A stretch of DNA of 64,000 bases from Streptomyces sp. V3I8 (GCF_030817535.1 NZ_JAUSZL010000002.1:7936001-8000000), one strand, 5' to 3'; positions 25,250 through 34,532 are shown, counted from the stretch's first letter. The notes: generated by a model not told the origin, from the sequence alone. Program-made: numbers and translations.

Positions 25250-26176
25250 TCAGCCCCCGGCGTTGTCGTCCGTGTTCTTGTCCGTGCTCTCGTCCGTGGT
25301 CTCGTCGAAGCTCGCGAAGTACGCGGCGGCCATGTCCTCGTCGCCGTGGCCCTGGGCGGCGGCGCGGGCGAAGCGTTCGGCGCTCGCGGCCGCGACGTCG
25401 AGGCGGACCCCGTGCCGCTCGCCGGCCTCGACGATCAGCCGGGCGTCCTTGGCGGCGGTCGTCACGGCGAAGGACGCCGGCGACAGCCGCCCCTCCAGGA
25501 TGAGGGCGCCCTTGGCGTGCAGGTAGCCCATGTCGAGCGGCCCGCCGGCGATGGTGTCGAAGAAGCTCTGCGGATCCACCCCCAGCGCCTTGGCCAGGGC
25601 GAGGGTCTCACCGGTCGCGTTGGTGGCCGCGACGACCCAGCTGTTGGCCACGAGCTTGAGGCGGGTGGCGCTCGCCGCCGCTCCGTCCTCGCCGGTCCAC
25701 ACCGTGCGGGCGCCGACCGCGTCGAAGACCGGCGTCACGGCGTCGCGGCCCTCGCTCGGACCGGCGGCCAGGACGGTCAACTGCCCCGCCTCGGCCGGCT
25801 GCCGGGTGCCGAGCACGGGCGCGTCGTAGAAGACCAGGCCCTTCTCGCGGGCGAAGGCGGCCAGCTCGCCGACGGACTCGATGCCCGCGGTCGTCGACTG
25901 CGCCCACGGGGTGCCGGCGCGCAGGGCGGGCGCGGCCTGCCGCATCACGTCCAGCACGGCCGGGCCGTCGTACAGCATGGTCAGGACGGCATCGGCGCCC
26001 TCGACGGCCTCGGCGGGCGTACCGGCGACGTGCACGCCGTCGGCGGCGAGCGGTTCGGCCTTGTCGCGGCTGCGGTTCCAGGCCCGGACGGTGTGCCCGG
26101 CGGCGGCGAGGTTACGGGCCATCGCGGCGCCCATGATCCCGGTGCCCAGGACACTGACAGTGAGCTTGTCGGTCAT
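25250..26176 (-). CDS. NAD(P)-dependent beta-hydroxyacid dehydrogenase (3-HIBADH family)
   Basis: ATG 26176 with an AGGAAG site gives 308 residues. The dinucleotide motif VLGTGIMGAAMARNLAAAGH is at residues 8-27, the substrate loop reads AQSTTAGIESVGELAAFA, and the catalytic lysine sits in ATRLKLVANSWVVAATNA. The C-terminal helical domain is complete, followed by a charged tail DETTDESTDKNTDDNAGG. Relatives oxidise 3-hydroxyisobutyrate or reduce small aldehydes such as succinic semialdehyde; the substrate is open. Longer readings upstream cross into the MFS gene and are shadows. Two palindromes upstream may be operator sites. Confidence 0.9.
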   Translation of the reverse strand: MTDKLTVSVLGTGIMGAAMARNLAAAGHTVRAWNRSRDKAEPLAADGVHVAGTPAEAVEGADAVLTMLYDGPAVLDVMRQAAPALRAGTPWAQSTTAGIESVGELAAFAREKGLVFYDAPVLGTRQPAEAGQLTVLAAGPSEGRDAVTPVFDAVGARTVWTGEDGAAASATRLKLVANSWVVAATNATGETLALAKALGVDPQSFFDTIAGGPLDMGYLHAKGALILEGRLSPASFAVTTAAKDARLIVEAGERHGVRLDVAAASAERFARAAAQGHGDEDMAAAYFASFDETTDESTDKNTDDNAGG

Positions 26177-26205
26177 GACATCAACTTCCTGATCCGTTCG
26201 GTGCG

Positions 26206-26233
26206 GTGGATTCCACTGCGCGGTGGACACCAC
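26206..26233. promoter_or_regulatory. Pair of 11-bp palindromes upstream of the dehydrogenase gene
   Basis: GTGGATTCCAC (26206-26216) and GTGGACACCAC (26223-26233) are both perfect palindromes around a central base or triplet, with centres 17 bp apart. They lie 30-57 bp upstream of the dehydrogenase start and look like a tandem operator. Confidence 0.55.
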
Positions 26234-26349
26234 TGTGCCGTGCGCGGCGGCGTGACGGCGGCACGGGGGGCAGGCGCGGTCCCGGGTGTCGCGCTCGCCC
26301 ACCCGGCCCGCCGGCCCGCCGGGCGGCCGTCGTCGGCCGGTGTCAGCCG

Positions 26350-27618
26350 TCAGCCGTCGGCCCGGGTCACCCCTCGCGTCCCGTACCCGATGACCGCCGC
26401 CACCGCCGCGAGCGCGGCCATGCTGGTCAGGGCGGCGGGCAGCGAGAACCGGTCCGCCATGAACCCGATGGCGGGCGGCCCGAGGAGCATGCCGCCGTAC
26501 CCGAGGGTGGAGGCGGTGGCGACGCCGCCGGGGCCCGCCAGCGCGCCGGCGCGTTCGATGGCCACGGGGAACAGGTTCGCGAGTCCGAGCCCGGCGACGG
26601 CGAAACCGAGCAGGGCGGCCCACACGGAGGGGGAGAGCGCGCCGAGCAGCATCCCGGCCGAGGCCATGGCGCCGCCGGCGACGACGGTCCGGCTCGGCCC
26701 GAGCCGCTCCAGGAGCCCGGTCCCGGTGAGCCGGCCGACCGTCATGGCGAGCGCGAAAGAGGTGTAGCCCGCCGCGGCGACGCCCGGGTGGGCGCCCAGG
26801 TCCTGTTCCAGGTGCAGCGCGCCCCAGTCGGCCAGGGCGCCTTCGCCGTACGCCGTGCAGAGGGCGATCAGGCCGAAGACGACGACCAGCCGGCGGGTCC
26901 GTGCGTCCGGTCGGCGAGGAGGCCGCTCCCCGGCCGGCGCACGCTCGCCGACCGGCGCACGCTCCCCGGCCGGCATGCGCGTCCCGGGCCTCCCGGCGTC
27001 GGGCGGTACCGGGGGCGCGCAGCGCAGCAGGACGCGTCCCGCGCCGGCGGTCACCAGCAGCCCGATCACCGTCAGGCCCAGCAGGTGCCGCGTGGGGGAC
27101 AGGGACCCCGCGACCAGTCCGCCGAGCCCCGCGCCGACCATGCCGCCCAGGCTGAAGGCGGCGTGGAAACTCGGCATGATCGGACGCCGCAGCACGGCCA
27201 CCAGGTCGACGGCGGCACTGTTGAAGGCGACGTTGATCCCGCCGTAGGCCGCGCCGAAGACCAGCAGCACGGCACCGAGGGCGGAGGCGGAGTGGGTGAG
27301 CGGGGGCAGCGCGATGCCGAGCGAGAGCAGGACGCCGCAGACGACGGTCACGGGGTGGCTGCCGTAGCGGCGGCACAGGTGCCCGGTGAGCATCATCGTG
27401 ATCACGGCTCCGGCGGACACGCCGAGCAGCGCGAGACCCAGCGCGCCGACGGAGGCGCCGGTCTGCTCCTTGATGGCGGGGATGCGGACGACCCAGCCCG
27501 CGAAGACGAAGCCGTCGAGGGCGAAGAAGACGGTGAGGGCGGTACGGAGCCTGGCGAGGTCACTGCTGTCGTGGCCCGGCACGGCGTTGTGCTTGCGGGC
27601 TTTGTTTATCGGCGGCAC
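26350..27618 (-). CDS. MFS transporter
   Basis: The 422-residue product has about 12 membrane segments: TM1 contains FFALDGFVFAGWVVRIPAIK, motif A-like HLCRRYGSHPVTVVCGVLLS lies between TM2 and TM3, and IMPSFHAAFSLGGMVGAGLG is in TM5. This pattern is seen in sugar or metabolite permeases of the FucP/YbjJ-like group. The central cytoplasmic loop carries an imperfect repeat (GERAPVGERAPAGERPP). Substrate is unknown. It diverges from the carbonic anhydrase gene at 27748 across an AT-richer promoter gap. Confidence 0.88.
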   Translation of the reverse strand: MPPINKARKHNAVPGHDSSDLARLRTALTVFFALDGFVFAGWVVRIPAIKEQTGASVGALGLALLGVSAGAVITMMLTGHLCRRYGSHPVTVVCGVLLSLGIALPPLTHSASALGAVLLVFGAAYGGINVAFNSAAVDLVAVLRRPIMPSFHAAFSLGGMVGAGLGGLVAGSLSPTRHLLGLTVIGLLVTAGAGRVLLRCAPPVPPDAGRPGTRMPAGERAPVGERAPAGERPPRRPDARTRRLVVVFGLIALCTAYGEGALADWGALHLEQDLGAHPGVAAAGYTSFALAMTVGRLTGTGLLERLGPSRTVVAGGAMASAGMLLGALSPSVWAALLGFAVAGLGLANLFPVAIERAGALAGPGGVATASTLGYGGMLLGPPAIGFMADRFSLPAALTSMAALAAVAAVIGYGTRGVTRADG

Positions 27619-27747
27619 AAAATGAGGCTAGGTCGTGCCGGCGGTGTTGCCAAGAAAAGTTCAACTCCCGCTCATGGTTTACCAACGTGCGCCCATGATT
27701 GAGCAACCACAAGCGAGGAATGACCAGTTGGACATACGTTCCCCTCC

Positions 27748-28533
27748 GTGATCTCTGACCCGACATCCCCCATGGCCGCCCGCGCGGAGCGGACGGCATC
27801 GGCCGCCGAGGCCTTTGGCGAGACTCCTCCCGCCCGGCGTTCCCTTCTGCGCTCCGCGCTCACGGGCGCCGCGGTCCTCGGTGCGGGCCTGGCCGTCGGC
27901 GCCGGCCCCGCGACGGCGGCGCCCGCCGTGGCGCCCGCGCGCAGGCGGCCCGCCACCGCCGAGGAGGCGCTGCGGGAACTGGCGGCGGGCAACCGCCGCT
28001 GGCGCACCTTCCACGAGCGGCACCCGGACGAATCACCCGCCGTGCGGCGGGAATTGACGACCGGTCAGCACCCGTTCGCGCTCGTGCTCGGCTGCATCGA
28101 CTCCCGGGTACCGCCGGAGCTGGTCTTCGACCAGGGCCTCGGTGACCTGATGACGATACGCAGCGCCGGCCAGGTCCTCGACGAGGCGGTGCTCGGCAGC
28201 CTCGCGTACGGCGTGCTCGAACTCGGCATCCCCCTGCTCATGGTGCTCGGCCACCAGTCGTGCGGAGCGGTGAGGGCCACGGTCGAGGCGGACGAGTCGG
28301 GCGCACGGCTGCCGAACCACATCCAGTACCTGGCGGACCGGATCAGCCCGGCCATCGACCGCACCGAGGAGGGCGACGCGCGCGTCGACGCCACGGTCGA
28401 CGCCAACATCAGGCTGATCCGCGCCCAGCTCGCGGCGGAGCCGGACCTCGCCGCGAAGGTGGACTCGGGCGCGCTGGCCATCGTGGGCGCCCGCTACGAG
28501 CTGACCACGCAGCGGGTGCACCGGATCGGCTGA
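27748..28533 (+). CDS. Tat-exported beta-type carbonic anhydrase
   Basis: The 261-residue product begins at GTG 27748 and carries a twin-arginine signal (ARRSLLRSALTGAAVLGAGL) ending near ATAAPA at residue 55. The mature part has the beta-carbonic anhydrase zinc site: Cys, Asp and Arg in GCIDSRVPPELVFDQ, then His and Cys in LGHQSCGAVRATVEA. It should interconvert CO2 and bicarbonate outside the membrane. ATG 27772 is an alternative start that would also keep the signal. A strong terminator follows the stop. Confidence 0.9.
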   Translation: MISDPTSPMAARAERTASAAEAFGETPPARRSLLRSALTGAAVLGAGLAVGAGPATAAPAVAPARRRPATAEEALRELAAGNRRWRTFHERHPDESPAVRRELTTGQHPFALVLGCIDSRVPPELVFDQGLGDLMTIRSAGQVLDEAVLGSLAYGVLELGIPLLMVLGHQSCGAVRATVEADESGARLPNHIQYLADRISPAIDRTEEGDARVDATVDANIRLIRAQLAAEPDLAAKVDSGALAIVGARYELTTQRVHRIG

Positions 28534-28536
28534 ACC

Positions 28537-28580
28537 GTGAGGGCGGGGGAGACGACCACGGCCGTCTCCCCCGCCCTCAC
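28537..28580. terminator. Perfect 18-bp bidirectional terminator hairpin
   Basis: GTGAGGGCGGGGGAGACG (28537-28554) is exactly complementary to 28563-28580, with an 8-base loop. It lies between the converging carbonic anhydrase and tctA genes and can serve both. Confidence 0.93.
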
Positions 28581-28584
28581 GTGA

Positions 28585-30108
28585 TCAGGCCTTCGTGTGT
28601 TCGGGCTCCGCCCGCCCGGGTTTCGTCCCGCCCCGGCGCACGAGCCTCGTCAGCAGGGGCCAGAGGAGCAGCAGCGCCGTCACCGCGTACACCGTCACCG
28701 CGAACGGGGTGTTCACCAGGCCCGAGACGCTGCCGTCGCTGATCTGCAGGGCCCGGCGGAGCTGTTGTTCGGCGTTCGGGCCGAGGATGACGCCGATGAC
28801 GGCGGGGAGCACCGGCAGGCCGTACCGCCGCATGCCGAAGCCGATCAGGCCGATGATCAGCAGGATCACCAGGTCGACGGTCTCGCCGCCGACCGCGTAC
28901 GCGCCGACCGCCGCGAAGAACAGGATGCCCGCGTACAGGTAGGGGCGGGGGATGCGCAGCAGCTTCGCCCACACCGGGGCCAGCGGGAGGTTGAGGGCGA
29001 GCAGCAGGACCATCCCCACGAAGAGGGACGCGATCAGGCCCCACACCAGGTCCGGTTCGCGCTCGAAGAGGAGCGGGCCCGGCTGGATGCCGTACTGCTG
29101 GAAGGCGGCGAGCATGACGGCCGCGACCGCCGTCGTCGGCAGGCCCAGGGTCAGCATGGACACCAGCGTGCCCGCCGCGGAGGCGGAGGCCGCCGACTCC
29201 GGTCCCGCCACGCCCTCGATGGCGCCCTTGCCCCAGTCGTCCTTGTGCTTCGACAGGCGCTTCTCGGCGGCGTACGACAGGAACGTGGGGATCTCGGCGC
29301 CGCCCGCCGGGATGGCGCCGAACGGGAAGCCGATGAGCGGCCCGCGCAGCCACGGCTTCCAGGTCCGCCGCACATCGTCACGGTCCAGCCAGGGCCGGCC
29401 CACCGGGATCGGTTCGGCCGGCCTGCTCCGCAGGTGCGCCGCCACCCACAGGGCCTCGCCGATCGCGAACAGGCCGACCGCCACGATCACCACGTCGATG
29501 CCGTCGGCGAGTTGCAGCGAGCCGAAGGTCAGCCGCTGCTGGCCGGTCATCTGGTCCAGGCCGACGAGGCCGAGGGTCAGGCCGATGAGCAGCGACGCCA
29601 GCCCCCTGATCCGGGACGAGCCCAGGACCGACGTCACGGCGATGAACGCCAGCACCATGATGGCGAAGTAGTCCGGCGCGCCGATGTCCACCGCCAGGGC
29701 CGCGACCGTCGGGGCGAGCGCGACCAGCAGGACCGTACCGATCAGGCCGCCCGCGAAGTGGCCGATGGCGGCGGCCGCGAGCGCCTGCGCGCCCCGCCCC
29801 GACTTGGCCATCGGGTTGCCCTCCATGGCCGCGACCACGGCGGCGCTCTCGCCGGGCGTGTTCAGCAGGATCGAGGTGGTCGAACCGCCGAACATCGCCC
29901 CGTAGTAGATCCCCGCGAACATGATGAACGCGCCGATCGGCTCGAGTCCGTACGTCACCGGCAGCAGCAGCGCCACCGCCATCGCGGGACCGATGCCGGG
30001 CAGGACGCCGATCGCGGTGCCGAGCAGCACGCCGAGGGCCGCCCACAGGATGTTGACCGGGGTGAGGGCCGTACCGAAGCCGTCCATCAGGGAGTTGAGG
30101 GAATCCAT
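28585..30108 (-). CDS. tctA: Tripartite tricarboxylate transporter, large membrane subunit TctA
   Basis: The 507-residue product has about 12 membrane segments and the two conserved TctA signatures: [20 protein letters not shown] near residue 38, with [20 protein letters not shown] close behind, and [20 protein letters not shown] near residue 258. It forms the channel of a secondary transporter for citrate-like tricarboxylates, fed by the binding protein TctC. It starts two bases after the tctB stop and ends the operon at an 18-bp terminator. Confidence 0.96.
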   Translation of the reverse strand: MDSLNSLMDGFGTALTPVNILWAALGVLLGTAIGVLPGIGPAMAVALLLPVTYGLEPIGAFIMFAGIYYGAMFGGSTTSILLNTPGESAAVVAAMEGNPMAKSGRGAQALAAAAIGHFAGGLIGTVLLVALAPTVAALAVDIGAPDYFAIMVLAFIAVTSVLGSSRIRGLASLLIGLTLGLVGLDQMTGQQRLTFGSLQLADGIDVVIVAVGLFAIGEALWVAAHLRSRPAEPIPVGRPWLDRDDVRRTWKPWLRGPLIGFPFGAIPAGGAEIPTFLSYAAEKRLSKHKDDWGKGAIEGVAGPESAASASAAGTLVSMLTLGLPTTAVAAVMLAAFQQYGIQPGPLLFEREPDLVWGLIASLFVGMVLLLALNLPLAPVWAKLLRIPRPYLYAGILFFAAVGAYAVGGETVDLVILLIIGLIGFGMRRYGLPVLPAVIGVILGPNAEQQLRRALQISDGSVSGLVNTPFAVTVYAVTALLLLWPLLTRLVRRGGTKPGRAEPEHTKA

Positions 30109-30109
30109 G

Positions 30110-30679
30110 TCACAGCACTCCCATCAGCGGGCCGCCCGGCAGCGGCACGCCGAGCAGGTTGTCGAAGACCGCGTACGTGACGAGGGAGAGGACGGCCGCG
30201 ATGAGCGGGTCCCGGTCGGCCCGGCGGCTGCCCAGCGCGAACGCGGCGCCCCAGAAGAGGAGCGCGCCCGCGACGGGGAAGCCGAGCGGTTCGATGAGGA
30301 CGGCCGAGCCGAGGAACACCCCGGAGAGCAGCAGCACCGTACGCCAGTCGGCCGGTTCGGACAGGTCGACGTCCTCGCCGCCCTCCGCCTCGCCGCGACC
30401 GCCGCGCAGGACGTCGACGGCGAGCAGCGCCGCGATCACCAGGAGCCCGGTGCCCACCACGACAGGCACGGTCCTCGGGCCGACGGGCCCGCGCTGCGTG
30501 AGGTCGACGTCCATGGTGAGCGCGTCGGTCAGGACCAGCACGCCGAGCGCCAGCAGCAGGACGCACACGCCCAGTTCGGAGTGCTCCCGCAGCCACGAAC
30601 GGCGCGTGCCTGCGGGTGTCGGGGGCGTCGGCGGTGTCGGAGGCGTCCCGGGGACGTCGGTGGCCGGCGTCGTCGTCAC
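30110..30679 (-). CDS. tctB: Tripartite tricarboxylate transporter, small membrane subunit TctB
   Basis: GTG 30679 overlaps the tctC stop (GTGA). The 189-residue product has a cytoplasmic Thr/Pro-rich head ([10 protein letters not shown]), then four membrane segments, beginning [20 protein letters not shown] and ending in [20 protein letters not shown], the typical TctB ending. It partners TctA in the membrane. A longer upstream reading through tctC in this frame is a shadow. Confidence 0.93.
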   Translation of the reverse strand: MTTTPATDVPGTPPTPPTPPTPAGTRRSWLREHSELGVCVLLLALGVLVLTDALTMDVDLTQRGPVGPRTVPVVVGTGLLVIAALLAVDVLRGGRGEAEGGEDVDLSEPADWRTVLLLSGVFLGSAVLIEPLGFPVAGALLFWGAAFALGSRRADRDPLIAAVLSLVTYAVFDNLLGVPLPGGPLMGVL

Positions 30680-31659
30680 AGTCCCAGCTCCTTCAGCACC
30701 GAGATCACGCGCCTGTCCTGGGCGTCCAGGAAGTCGCCGAACTCCTCGCCGGTCAGGAAGGCGTCGTCCCAGCCGTTGGTCTCCAGGGACTTCTGCCACT
30801 CGGGGGAGTCGTGCAGCTCCTCGACGAGGCGTACGAGCTTGCCGCGTTCGGCGTCGGACAGGCCGGGCGGGGCCACGATGCCCCGCCAGTTGGTGAAGTC
30901 CACGTCGTAGCCGGACTCCTTGAGGGTGGGCGCGTCCAGTTCGCCGACCCGCTCGGGGCCGGTGACCGCCAGCACCCGCAGCTCGCCCGCCTTGATCTGG
31001 TCGAGGTACTCGCCGACACCGGACACCCCGAAGGCGACCTTGTCGCCGAGGATCGAGGCCAGCAGCTCGCCGCCGCCGTCGAACGGGATGTAGTTGACGT
31101 CCTTGGGGGCGATGCCCGCGGCTTTCGCCATCAGCATGGGCGCCAGGTGGTCGGGCCCGCCCGGCGAGGAACCGCCGCCCACCGGCAGCTTGCCCGGGTC
31201 GGCCTTCCAGGCCTCCACGAGCTGGTCGACCGACGTGTACGGGGAGTCCTTGCCGACCACGACGACGTCCTGCTCCTCGGTGAGCCGGGCGATCGGGGTG
31301 GTGTCGGCGAGCGTCTTGGGCGCGTCGTTGGAGTGCACCGCGCCGACCACGCCCAGGCCCATCGACATGGCGAGCTTGCCGTTGCCGTGCTCGCTCACCA
31401 GCCGGCTCAGCCCGACGGTGCCGCCGGCGCCCGGGAGGTTGAACACCTCGACGTTGTGCGTGAGCCCGGCGTCCTCGGCGTTCTTCGCCGCCGTACGGGC
31501 CGTGATGTCGTACCCGCCACCGGGCGTGTTGGGCACCATGAAGCGCAGGCCGGGGATCTGTGTGCCGGTCGCGGCGCCGCTGCCCGTCGTGAGCAGCGGA
31601 GGCCCCACGAGCACGAGCACTGCCGCCCCGAACAGGGCCAGGGGGGTGCGCTGGCGCAC
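30676..31659 (-). CDS. tctC: Tripartite tricarboxylate transporter, solute-binding protein TctC
   Basis: The 327-residue product starts at 31659 with a signal peptide (MRQRTPLALFGAAVLVLVGP ... GSGAATG). The Bug-family features are present: the ligand-loop FMVPNTPGGGYDITARTAAK, the second loop NLPGAGGTVGLSRLVSE, and GGGSSPGGPDHLAP. No lipobox cysteine is seen, so it may be released or tethered by its hydrophobic N-terminus. It captures the tricarboxylate outside the membrane and delivers it to TctAB. It is the first gene of tctCBA, and the divergent sensor kinase lies 225 bp upstream. Confidence 0.94.
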   Translation of the reverse strand: MRQRTPLALFGAAVLVLVGPPLLTTGSGAATGTQIPGLRFMVPNTPGGGYDITARTAAKNAEDAGLTHNVEVFNLPGAGGTVGLSRLVSEHGNGKLAMSMGLGVVGAVHSNDAPKTLADTTPIARLTEEQDVVVVGKDSPYTSVDQLVEAWKADPGKLPVGGGSSPGGPDHLAPMLMAKAAGIAPKDVNYIPFDGGGELLASILGDKVAFGVSGVGEYLDQIKAGELRVLAVTGPERVGELDAPTLKESGYDVDFTNWRGIVAPPGLSDAERGKLVRLVEELHDSPEWQKSLETNGWDDAFLTGEEFGDFLDAQDRRVISVLKELGL

Positions 31660-31699
31660 GGTTCACCACCTGATGTCGGTACGTCGGGAGAGGGGGGAG

Positions 31700-31740
31700 G
31701 GGCGTCCCCGCACACATGGGGGGGAAGCACGGGGACGCCC
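31700..31740. promoter_or_regulatory. Stem-loop in the tctC/kinase intergenic region
   Basis: GGGCGTCCCCG (31700-31710) pairs exactly with CGGGGACGCCC (31730-31740). It lies 41 bp upstream of tctC on the minus strand and could be an operator or a leader hairpin of the tct mRNA. Confidence 0.6.
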
Positions 31741-31884
31741 TGGGGGAGGTGACGTGTGCCACATGCTGCCCGCCCGCCCGCGCTCTGTCTCGCTTCCGGA
31801 ACCAACGGAGGTTGTGGTCTTTGTGTCACCCGGCACCGGACTCTCGTCACCGGCCCCCGACGGGGGCCATGATGGTGCGATCCG

Positions 31885-33663
31885 GTGACCGAGCCGTTCA
31901 CCGCCGTGCCGGCAGGAGAGATCGAGTCCGTCGTGGTCGCCGCCCCCCGTCGCCAGACCCTCGCGGGCGAGATGCTGGTGCTGCAGCTCGTCATCATGGT
32001 GGTCGTGCTGATGGCCGTCGCCGCGGTCTCGCTCGCGCAGTCGCAGGCGACGTTCGACCGCGTCGAGGGCCGCCGGGTCACCGCGCTCGCCGAGCAGTTG
32101 GCGGCCAACCCCCTCACGCGCAGCCAGCTCGTGCTGCCCGCGCCGCAGCGGGCCCTCGCCCCCCTGGTGAACTCCACGCAGACCCAGTCCGGGGTCACCT
32201 CGGTGACGGTGGCCGACGCGGACGGCCGGATCGTCAGCTCCACGGACCCCACGGCGGTCGGTGCCGCGCTGCCCCTCGGCAAAGGCGTCGCCCGGGGCCG
32301 GGGCTGGTCCGGCTCGGTGACCCTCGACGGCGGACGCGAACTCGTGGCCCAGGTGCCCGTGCTCGGTGAGACCCAGGAGAACCTCGGCGAGCCGCTGGGC
32401 ACGGTGATGATCGGCGAGGCGGACCCGACGGTGTGGCAGCGGCTCAGCGGCGCGTCCTCGTACCTCGCCGCCTACCTGGGCATCGCCAGCGTGCTCGGCC
32501 TGGCCGGCTCCTGGCTGCTGGCCCGGCGCGTCAAACGGCAGACCCTCGGCCTGGAGCCCCGCGAGATCGCCGGTCTCGCCGAGCACCGCGAGGCGATGCT
32601 GTACGGGATCGCCGAGGGCGTGATCGCCCTGGACCCGCACCTCAGGCTCACCCTGGCCAACGACATGGGCCGGCGCCTCCTCGGCCTCCCCGCGGACTGC
32701 GTGGGCCGCAGTCTCGCCGAACTCGGTGTCGAGGGACGGCTGCGGGACGTCCTGGCGGGGGACGGCGAGGACGGTGAGCGCGACGAGGTCGTCGTCCGCG
32801 ACGGCCGGGTGCTGGTGATGAACCGGATGACCGTCGTCAAGGACGGCCGCCCGCTGGGCTCGGTGACCACGCTGCGGGACCGCACCGAACTGGCCCGTCT
32901 GGAACGGGAGATCGGGTCCTTCCGCAGCTCCTCCGAACTGCTGCGCGCGCAGGCGCACGAATTCGCCAACCAACTGCACACCATCTCGGGACTCATCCAG
33001 ATCGGTGAACAGGACGAGGTCGTGCGCTACATCCGTGCCCTGAGCCGGCGCCGTCAGTCGCTGGACGTCACGCTCGGCCGACGGGTCCGGGACACCGCCG
33101 TCGCCGCCCTGCTCATGGCGAAGGTCTCCCTGGCGGCCGAACGCAAGGTCAGCCTGCGCATCTCGGACGGGACCGCCCTGGACCGGCTCACCCCGGAGGA
33201 CGCCGCGGACGTGGCGACGGTGGTCGGCAACCTCGTCGACAACGCCGTGGACGCCGCGTCCGTCGCGGCCGGCGGCCGCACGTCCGACGGCCCGGGGCAC
33301 GCGGATCACGAACACACCGGTCACGAACACACCGGTCACGGACTCGACGGCCACGGACCCGACGGCCACGAGGCCTGGGTGGAGGTCGAACTGCGGCAGG
33401 ACGCCTCCGGTGTGGAGATCGTGGTCCGCGACTCGGGCCCCGGTGTCGCACCCGAACTCGCCCGGGAGGTCTTCTCGCACGGCTTCACCACCAAGGCCGC
33501 GCAGGAAGGAGAGCGGGGGATCGGCCTGGCGCTCACGCGTCTGGTCTGCGAGCGTCACGGGGGTGAGATCTCGGTGACCAACACCCGTGACGGGGCCGTG
33601 TTCACCGCACGCATGACCGTCAGCCACCTCACCGACGCGGTGGCGGAAGGAGCGACACCATGA
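31885..33663 (+). CDS. CitA/DcuS-type sensor histidine kinase with a His-rich insert
   Basis: GTG 31885 opens a 592-residue kinase: TM1 (residues 28-52), an extracytoplasmic PDC-like sensor (about 55-190), TM2 (190-212), a PAS domain (REAMLYGIAEGVIALDPHLR onward), and the dimerisation box LLRAQAHEFANQLHTISGLI with His358. The HATPase domain has VVGNLVDNAVDAASVAAGG and ends with GERGIGLALTRLVCERHGG. Between these two motifs is an unusual insert of about 28 residues rich in His, Gly and Asp (HADHEHTGHEHTGHGLDGHG). This kinase group senses citrate and other carboxylates, and its position divergent from tctCBA supports that role. Confidence 0.93.
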   Translation: MTEPFTAVPAGEIESVVVAAPRRQTLAGEMLVLQLVIMVVVLMAVAAVSLAQSQATFDRVEGRRVTALAEQLAANPLTRSQLVLPAPQRALAPLVNSTQTQSGVTSVTVADADGRIVSSTDPTAVGAALPLGKGVARGRGWSGSVTLDGGRELVAQVPVLGETQENLGEPLGTVMIGEADPTVWQRLSGASSYLAAYLGIASVLGLAGSWLLARRVKRQTLGLEPREIAGLAEHREAMLYGIAEGVIALDPHLRLTLANDMGRRLLGLPADCVGRSLAELGVEGRLRDVLAGDGEDGERDEVVVRDGRVLVMNRMTVVKDGRPLGSVTTLRDRTELARLEREIGSFRSSSELLRAQAHEFANQLHTISGLIQIGEQDEVVRYIRALSRRRQSLDVTLGRRVRDTAVAALLMAKVSLAAERKVSLRISDGTALDRLTPEDAADVATVVGNLVDNAVDAASVAAGGRTSDGPGHADHEHTGHEHTGHGLDGHGPDGHEAWVEVELRQDASGVEIVVRDSGPGVAPELAREVFSHGFTTKAAQEGERGIGLALTRLVCERHGGEISVTNTRDGAVFTARMTVSHLTDAVAEGATP

Positions 33664-34532
33664 ACGGGGCGACCGGCAGGTCCGACGAGACCGTCCGAAC
33701 CGACGGAACCGACGGAACCGACGGAACCGACGGAACCGACGGAACCGACAGAGCGGGCAGAGCAGGCAGAGCCGATGCGGCCGATGGGGCCCGGGGAACG
33801 GCCGGCGCCGACACGATCGACGTGCTCGTGGTCGACGACGACTTCATGGTGGCCCGGGTCCACCGTGCCTTCGTCGAGCGTGTCGAGCCCTTCCGCGTCG
33901 TGGGGGTCGCCAGCACCGGCGAACAGGCCGTTCGCCTCGTCGGCGAGCTGCACCCGGACCTCGTCCTCCTCGACCTGTACCTGCCGGACCTCTTCGGCCT
34001 GGACGTCATCCCCCGGCTGCGCACGGCCGGCCACGACTGCGACGTCATGGTCATCAGCGCCGCACGGGAGGCCGACACGGTCCGTGGCGCGGTCCGGCAC
34101 GGCGTCGTCGACTACCTCCTCAAACCGTTCGAGTCCGAGGACCTGCGGGTCCGGCTCGATCGTTACGCCGGCCGGCGCGGGCGCCTGCTCGCCACCGTCG
34201 TGCACGGCCAGGCCGACGTCGACCGGGTGCTGGCGGGAGCGACGGCCTCGGCCTCGGCCGCCGGCACCCTCCCCAAGGGCATGAGCGTGGAGACGGCCGC
34301 GCTGATCGAACGCACGCTGCGGACCGCGCAGGGCACCCTGTCGGCCGCCGAGTGCGCGACCCTGGCCGGCGTCTCCCGCGTCAGTGCCCGCCGTTACCTG
34401 GAGCACTTCCACGACGTAGGCAGCGCCGACGTGACCCTGCGCTACGGGGCGGCGGGGCGGCCCGAGCGCCGCTACCGCTTCCGCGGCCGCGCGGCGCCGC
34501 AGCGGCGGCCGGGCGACGAGGCCCGCGCCTAG
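33660..34532 (+). CDS. CitB/DcuR-type response regulator
   Basis: ATG 33660 overlaps the kinase stop (ATGA). The 290-residue product has an unusual N-terminal extension of about 50 residues that includes TDGTDGTDGTDGTDGTD, then a receiver domain (IDVLVVDDDFMVARVHRAFV) with Asp105 in LVLLDLYLPDLFGLD and Lys in DYLLKPFE. The C-terminal region has the HTH of this group (LSAAECATLAGVSRVSARRY). It probably activates tctCBA in response to the adjacent kinase. The extension may be non-essential, since no ribosome-binding site supports a later start. Confidence 0.93.
   Translation: MNGATGRSDETVRTDGTDGTDGTDGTDGTDRAGRAGRADAADGARGTAGADTIDVLVVDDDFMVARVHRAFVERVEPFRVVGVASTGEQAVRLVGELHPDLVLLDLYLPDLFGLDVIPRLRTAGHDCDVMVISAAREADTVRGAVRHGVVDYLLKPFESEDLRVRLDRYAGRRGRLLATVVHGQADVDRVLAGATASASAAGTLPKGMSVETAALIERTLRTAQGTLSAAECATLAGVSRVSARRYLEHFHDVGSADVTLRYGAAGRPERRYRFRGRAAPQRRPGDEARA
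33698..33751 (+). repeat. 9-bp tandem repeat in the response-regulator gene
   Basis: AACCGACGG is repeated five times exactly (33698-33742), followed by one variant copy. It encodes the Thr-Asp-Gly repeat and keeps the frame whatever the copy number. Confidence 0.95.

Noticed and set aside
28597..30180. Long plus-strand open frame opposite tctA
   Set aside because: Same reason; the minus strand is an intact TctA.
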